Origin: Alphaproteobacteria bacterium
GTDB taxonomy: Bacteria; Pseudomonadota; Alphaproteobacteria; Rhizobiales; Hyphomicrobiaceae
Direction: 5' to 3'
Assembly: GCA_024279745.1 (NCBI GenBank)
Contig: JAJRRE010000299.1
Coordinates: 1-9,107 of the forward strand
Length of the DNA stretch: 9,107 nt
This document shows, one piece after another, positions 7,129 to 9,107 of this stretch; positions within the stretch are counted from its first letter, which is position 1; every line of letters starts with the position of its first letter. A program made the position numbers and the translations under genes. Below the pieces are notes generated by a model. It was not told the DNA's origin and made no database searches. It saw only the letters and a program-made list of their open reading frames with translations.

Positions 7129-8550
7129 ATGGCGCACCAGCAACCACGTCCCAAACTATCGGTGATCATACTGTCGGCAGCCGGCACTTCCCCCCGCGCA
7201 GCTGAGGTGTCGGCGCTTAGTGTTGGGCGCTGCAAAGGGGGCGGCGACACAGATAGCGATAGAAAGAATGTTTTTGGCGCGCTCAATGTTCACAACCTGA
7301 CAGCAGAAAACTCGGAGCCGGAACTTAGCAAATGGATCGCAATTGGCGAACAGGATGGCGCTGATTGGCTTTGCATTTTGCAAGCGGGCGAAGAGTTACA
7401 CACCAGCGCCTTTGAGATGATCGCACCGGCCTTGCAAGCCTATGACGGCATTTGGGGCGGCTTTGAAACACGCGGCGGCCCCGCACAGTCTGACGAAGGC
7501 GGGCGCGGCGCGCATAGCGAATTTGAGAAAACCGAACGCGGCAATCAAACAGCGGCGCCGTTCAAGCGCGGTTTTTACACCGGCTCCAGCCTGCTCGATC
7601 TTTGCCATATGGTTTTGCTGTGGTGGATTGGGCGCTCGCATTTTGTGCGCTTGTCAACATTGCGCAACCTGTCGGACGATCTGGGCGGCTCGGGCGGCTC
7701 GGACGGCCCGCCGCGCTGCTATGGCGATTATCTGCTGGCGTTGTGGCGCCGCGCGTCATGTCTCAAAACCGCCCAGCCGCTAACATGCGGGCCAACGCCG
7801 CCGCCGGTCACGGACCGCGACCGCAAAGCTATTCTCACTTTTCTCGAACACCATCCCCAATTCATCACCTTCAACCACGCCGGCCATGAGATCAAGCTGG
7901 CCTATAGCGGCCGCAACCCGACATTAGAGCGGCTGCAAATGCGGGGGCTGTTTTTTGAGAGCTCCGAGCTTCATGCGCTGGCAAAATTGATCGCGCAACG
8001 AAACGACAACCCCGTCATTTTGGATGTTGGCGCCAATACCGGCAACCACATGGTTTATTTCGCCAAGGTCATGGGCGCACGCAACGTTATAATATTCGAG
8101 CCCAATCCGGATGCCATAACGTTTTTGCACCATGTCATCAAAGCCAGTGGAGTACTGACCACAATCGATACCAGATTTTTGGGCAAAGGGGTTGGCGCGC
8201 GGGCAATGAGCGGTTCACTGCAACTGGGGCGGCGCGGCCATCTTGGAACGGCACAACTGATCGACCAGCCCGACGGCGAGATATCCATAATCGCATTGGA
8301 TGATTGCCCGATCGACGCTGCCGATCTGATCAAGATCGATGTGGAACATATGGAGCTGGATGTGCTGCGCGGCGCCCGAAAATTGATCGCAAAAGCAAGG
8401 CCGATCCTGTTTGTCGAGGTCACAGACGCCAATATCTCGCCGTTCTTAAGCCTATTGGGCGAATTGGGCTATCATATTGGCGACATTTACCCTGATCAGG
8501 GATATGCTAATTATATCGCAGTGCCTAATCACCGGGGGGAGATCGATTGA
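7129..8550 (+). CDS. GT2-like/FkbM methyltransferase fusion protein
   Basis: A 473-residue protein in two parts. Residues about 265-467 form an FkbM-type SAM-dependent methyltransferase, a family that O-methylates sugars and related hydroxyls: VILDVGANTGNH (296-307) is the SAM-binding motif I, FEPNP (323-327) holds the ribose-binding acidic residue and IKIDVEHMELDVLRGA (401-416) is the family signature, with H407 where Gly is usual. Residues about 8-220 resemble a glycosyltransferase family 2 domain: KLSVIIL at the start, DWLCILQAGEEL (79-90) where a DxD-containing DWL-x-LDADE motif would be expected, YDGIWGG (105-111), HFVRLSTLR (171-179) and GDYLLALWRR (199-208). The metal-binding aspartates appear replaced by Gln and Gly, so this half is probably not catalytic. 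A GGSGGS stretch (185-191) interrupts it. The ATG lies one base after the ATPase stop, and the stop overlaps the binding-protein gene. Methyltransferase call strong; GT2 relation moderate. Confidence 0.85.
   Translation: MAHQQPRPKLSVIILSAAGTSPRAAEVSALSVGRCKGGGDTDSDRKNVFGALNVHNLTAENSEPELSKWIAIGEQDGADWLCILQAGEELHTSAFEMIAPALQAYDGIWGGFETRGGPAQSDEGGRGAHSEFEKTERGNQTAAPFKRGFYTGSSLLDLCHMVLLWWIGRSHFVRLSTLRNLSDDLGGSGGSDGPPRCYGDYLLALWRRASCLKTAQPLTCGPTPPPVTDRDRKAILTFLEHHPQFITFNHAGHEIKLAYSGRNPTLERLQMRGLFFESSELHALAKLIAQRNDNPVILDVGANTGNHMVYFAKVMGARNVIIFEPNPDAITFLHHVIKASGVLTTIDTRFLGKGVGARAMSGSLQLGRRGHLGTAQLIDQPDGEISIIALDDCPIDAADLIKIDVEHMELDVLRGARKLIAKARPILFVEVTDANISPFLSLLGELGYHIGDIYPDQGYANYIAVPNHRGEID
7684..7710 (+). 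repeat. 9-base tandem repeat encoding a Gly-Ser linker
   Basis: GGCGGCTCG is present twice in tandem, then a diverged GACGGCCCG, encoding GGS-GGS-DGP at residues 186-194 of the GT2/FkbM fusion. It looks like a slippage-derived flexible loop inserted in the GT2-like half, in frame and without effect on the downstream methyltransferase domain. Confidence 0.7.
8534..8542 (+). promoter_or_regulatory. Ribosome binding site deciding a TTG start
   Basis: A G6AGA run inside the end of the FkbM-fusion gene places GGGAG (8537-8541) five bases before TTG at 8547. An in-frame TAA at 8526-8528 excludes earlier starts, and the next ATG (8616) has no such site, so this supports TTG 8547 as the start of the binding-protein gene. 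Confidence 0.6.
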
Positions 8551-9107
8551 GCGCATTGAACACAAATAACAACACCGGCACCACAATCTGCCGCCGCCTG
8601 TTTGGCACCAGCATCATGACAGGCTTAGCTGTTGCTCGTCCAACCTATATTGGTTTTCGGGCCGCTGCTGTAGCCGTCGTCAAAACCACCATCATGATGA
8701 TGATGATTGTCGCCGCGTCTGGCGGCGCCTTTGCCGCTGGCGGCCAGATCGATCCGCCAATGTTGCTGGACCGCATTAACAACGGCGCCCTGCCCCCCTA
8801 TGAGCACCGCGTTCCCACTGAGCCCAATGTCTTTCGCGCGGACGGCAAAACCAAACGCATCGGCCGTCACGGCGGTACTTTGCGCATGATCATGGGCCGC
8901 TCCAAAGACATCAGAATGCTTATAGTCTATGGCTATGCGCGGTTGGTCGGCTATGATCCTACCTTAAAAATTGTGCCGGACATATTGAAGGAAGTTGACG
9001 TCAAGGAAGGCCGGATTTTCACTTTCACCTTGCGAAAAGGCCATCGCTGGTCCGACGGCCACCCGTTTACAGCTGAAGACTTTCGTTATTATTGGCATGA
9101 CATGGTG
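8547..9107 (+). CDS. Family-5 solute-binding protein, 5' part
   Basis: The first 187 codons of a periplasmic binding protein of the SBP_bac_5 family (peptide/opine/YejA type), running off the window end; such proteins usually exceed 500 residues. IGRHGGTLRMIMG (105-117) is the usual mature N-terminus, followed by VYGYARLVGYD (127-137), VPDIL (143-147) and TLRKGHRWSDGHPFTAEDF (161-179), the family hallmark in which a ligand-proximal strand meets the SDG-x-PFTAEDF helix. It should deliver ligand to the importer driven by the ATPase encoded at 5223-7127. The preferred start is TTG 8547 in a TTGA overlap with the previous stop. That gives an unusually long leader: a Ser/Asn/Thr-rich and then basic stretch before a hydrophobic core (about 49-63) with four consecutive methionines and an AFA-A type cleavage site near 61-64. 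ATG 8616 would shorten the leader to a more normal size but lacks a ribosome binding site. Confidence 0.88.
   Translation, partial: MSALNTNNNTGTTICRRLFGTSIMTGLAVARPTYIGFRAAAVAVVKTTIMMMMIVAASGGAFAAGGQIDPPMLLDRINNGALPPYEHRVPTEPNVFRADGKTKRIGRHGGTLRMIMGRSKDIRMLIVYGYARLVGYDPTLKIVPDILKEVDVKEGRIFTFTLRKGHRWSDGHPFTAEDFRYYWHDMV
8685..8738 (+). other. Signal peptide core and cleavage site
   Basis: Codons about 47-64 of the binding-protein gene encode T-T-I-M-M-M-M-I-V-A-A-S-G-G-A-F-A-A, preceded by a lysine at 46. A positive residue, a hydrophobic core and an A-x-A motif are what Sec signal peptidase I substrates show, consistent with export to the periplasm. No lipobox cysteine is present after the core. 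Confidence 0.7.

Noticed and set aside
6750..7286. 178-codon open frame on the - strand spanning the end of the ATPase gene and the start of the FkbM-fusion gene
   Set aside because: It lies opposite well-supported coding sequence of two genes, its translation shows no recognisable motif, and long antisense frames are expected in GC-rich DNA.
7442..7783. 113-codon + strand frame in another phase within the FkbM-fusion gene, considered as evidence of a frameshift
   Set aside because: The main frame is continuous from 7129 to 8550 and carries GT2-like landmarks on both sides of this stretch, so no frameshift is needed.
8691..8708. The ATG repeat as a phase-variable tract
   Set aside because: The unit is a triplet, so gain or loss would not shift the frame, and four copies are too few to suggest frequent slippage.

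Overview
The window looks like a moderately GC-rich proteobacterial chromosome segment, most likely from an alphaproteobacterium. That assignment rests on recalled resemblance of the Opp/Yej-type ATPase, the start of the solute-binding protein and the COG4671-type glycosyltransferase to rhizobial and related proteins; no search was run. It is almost fully coding, and every gene I can support lies on the + strand. I see no tRNA, rRNA, insertion sequence, CRISPR array or clear terminator.

Layout. The first block (1-5106) is a tightly packed five-gene run: a GT4 glycosyltransferase (possibly with its true start just outside the window), a second GT4 glycosyltransferase, a histidine-phosphatase (phosphoglycerate-mutase-like) enzyme, a MurG/GT28-like glycosyltransferase and a divergent NodB-type (CE4) deacetylase without a signal peptide. 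Three of the four junctions are ATGA overlaps and the fourth is a 9-base gap with a strong AGGAGG, so these genes are very probably one translationally coupled operon. After a gap of about 115 bases, the only noncoding stretch of any size, the second block (5223-9107) holds a two-domain oligopeptide-type ABC ATPase, a protein fusing a degenerate GT2-like region to an FkbM-type methyltransferase, and the 5' part of a family-5 solute-binding protein that runs off the window end.

How the genes may work together. Three probable cytoplasmic glycosyltransferases, a cytoplasmic deacetylase, a small phosphatase and a sugar or lipid O-methyltransferase candidate make a plausible set for building and decorating a small surface glycan or glycolipid. 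The ABC genes are of an importer class (peptide, opine, microcin C or muropeptide uptake in known cases), so they are not an obvious exporter for that product. The FkbM-fusion gene between the ATPase and the binding protein ties the transport and glycan parts together genetically. The permease genes, any flippase, polymerase or sugar-nucleotide synthesis genes, and the product itself are not visible here; a shared pathway is an inference from gene order.
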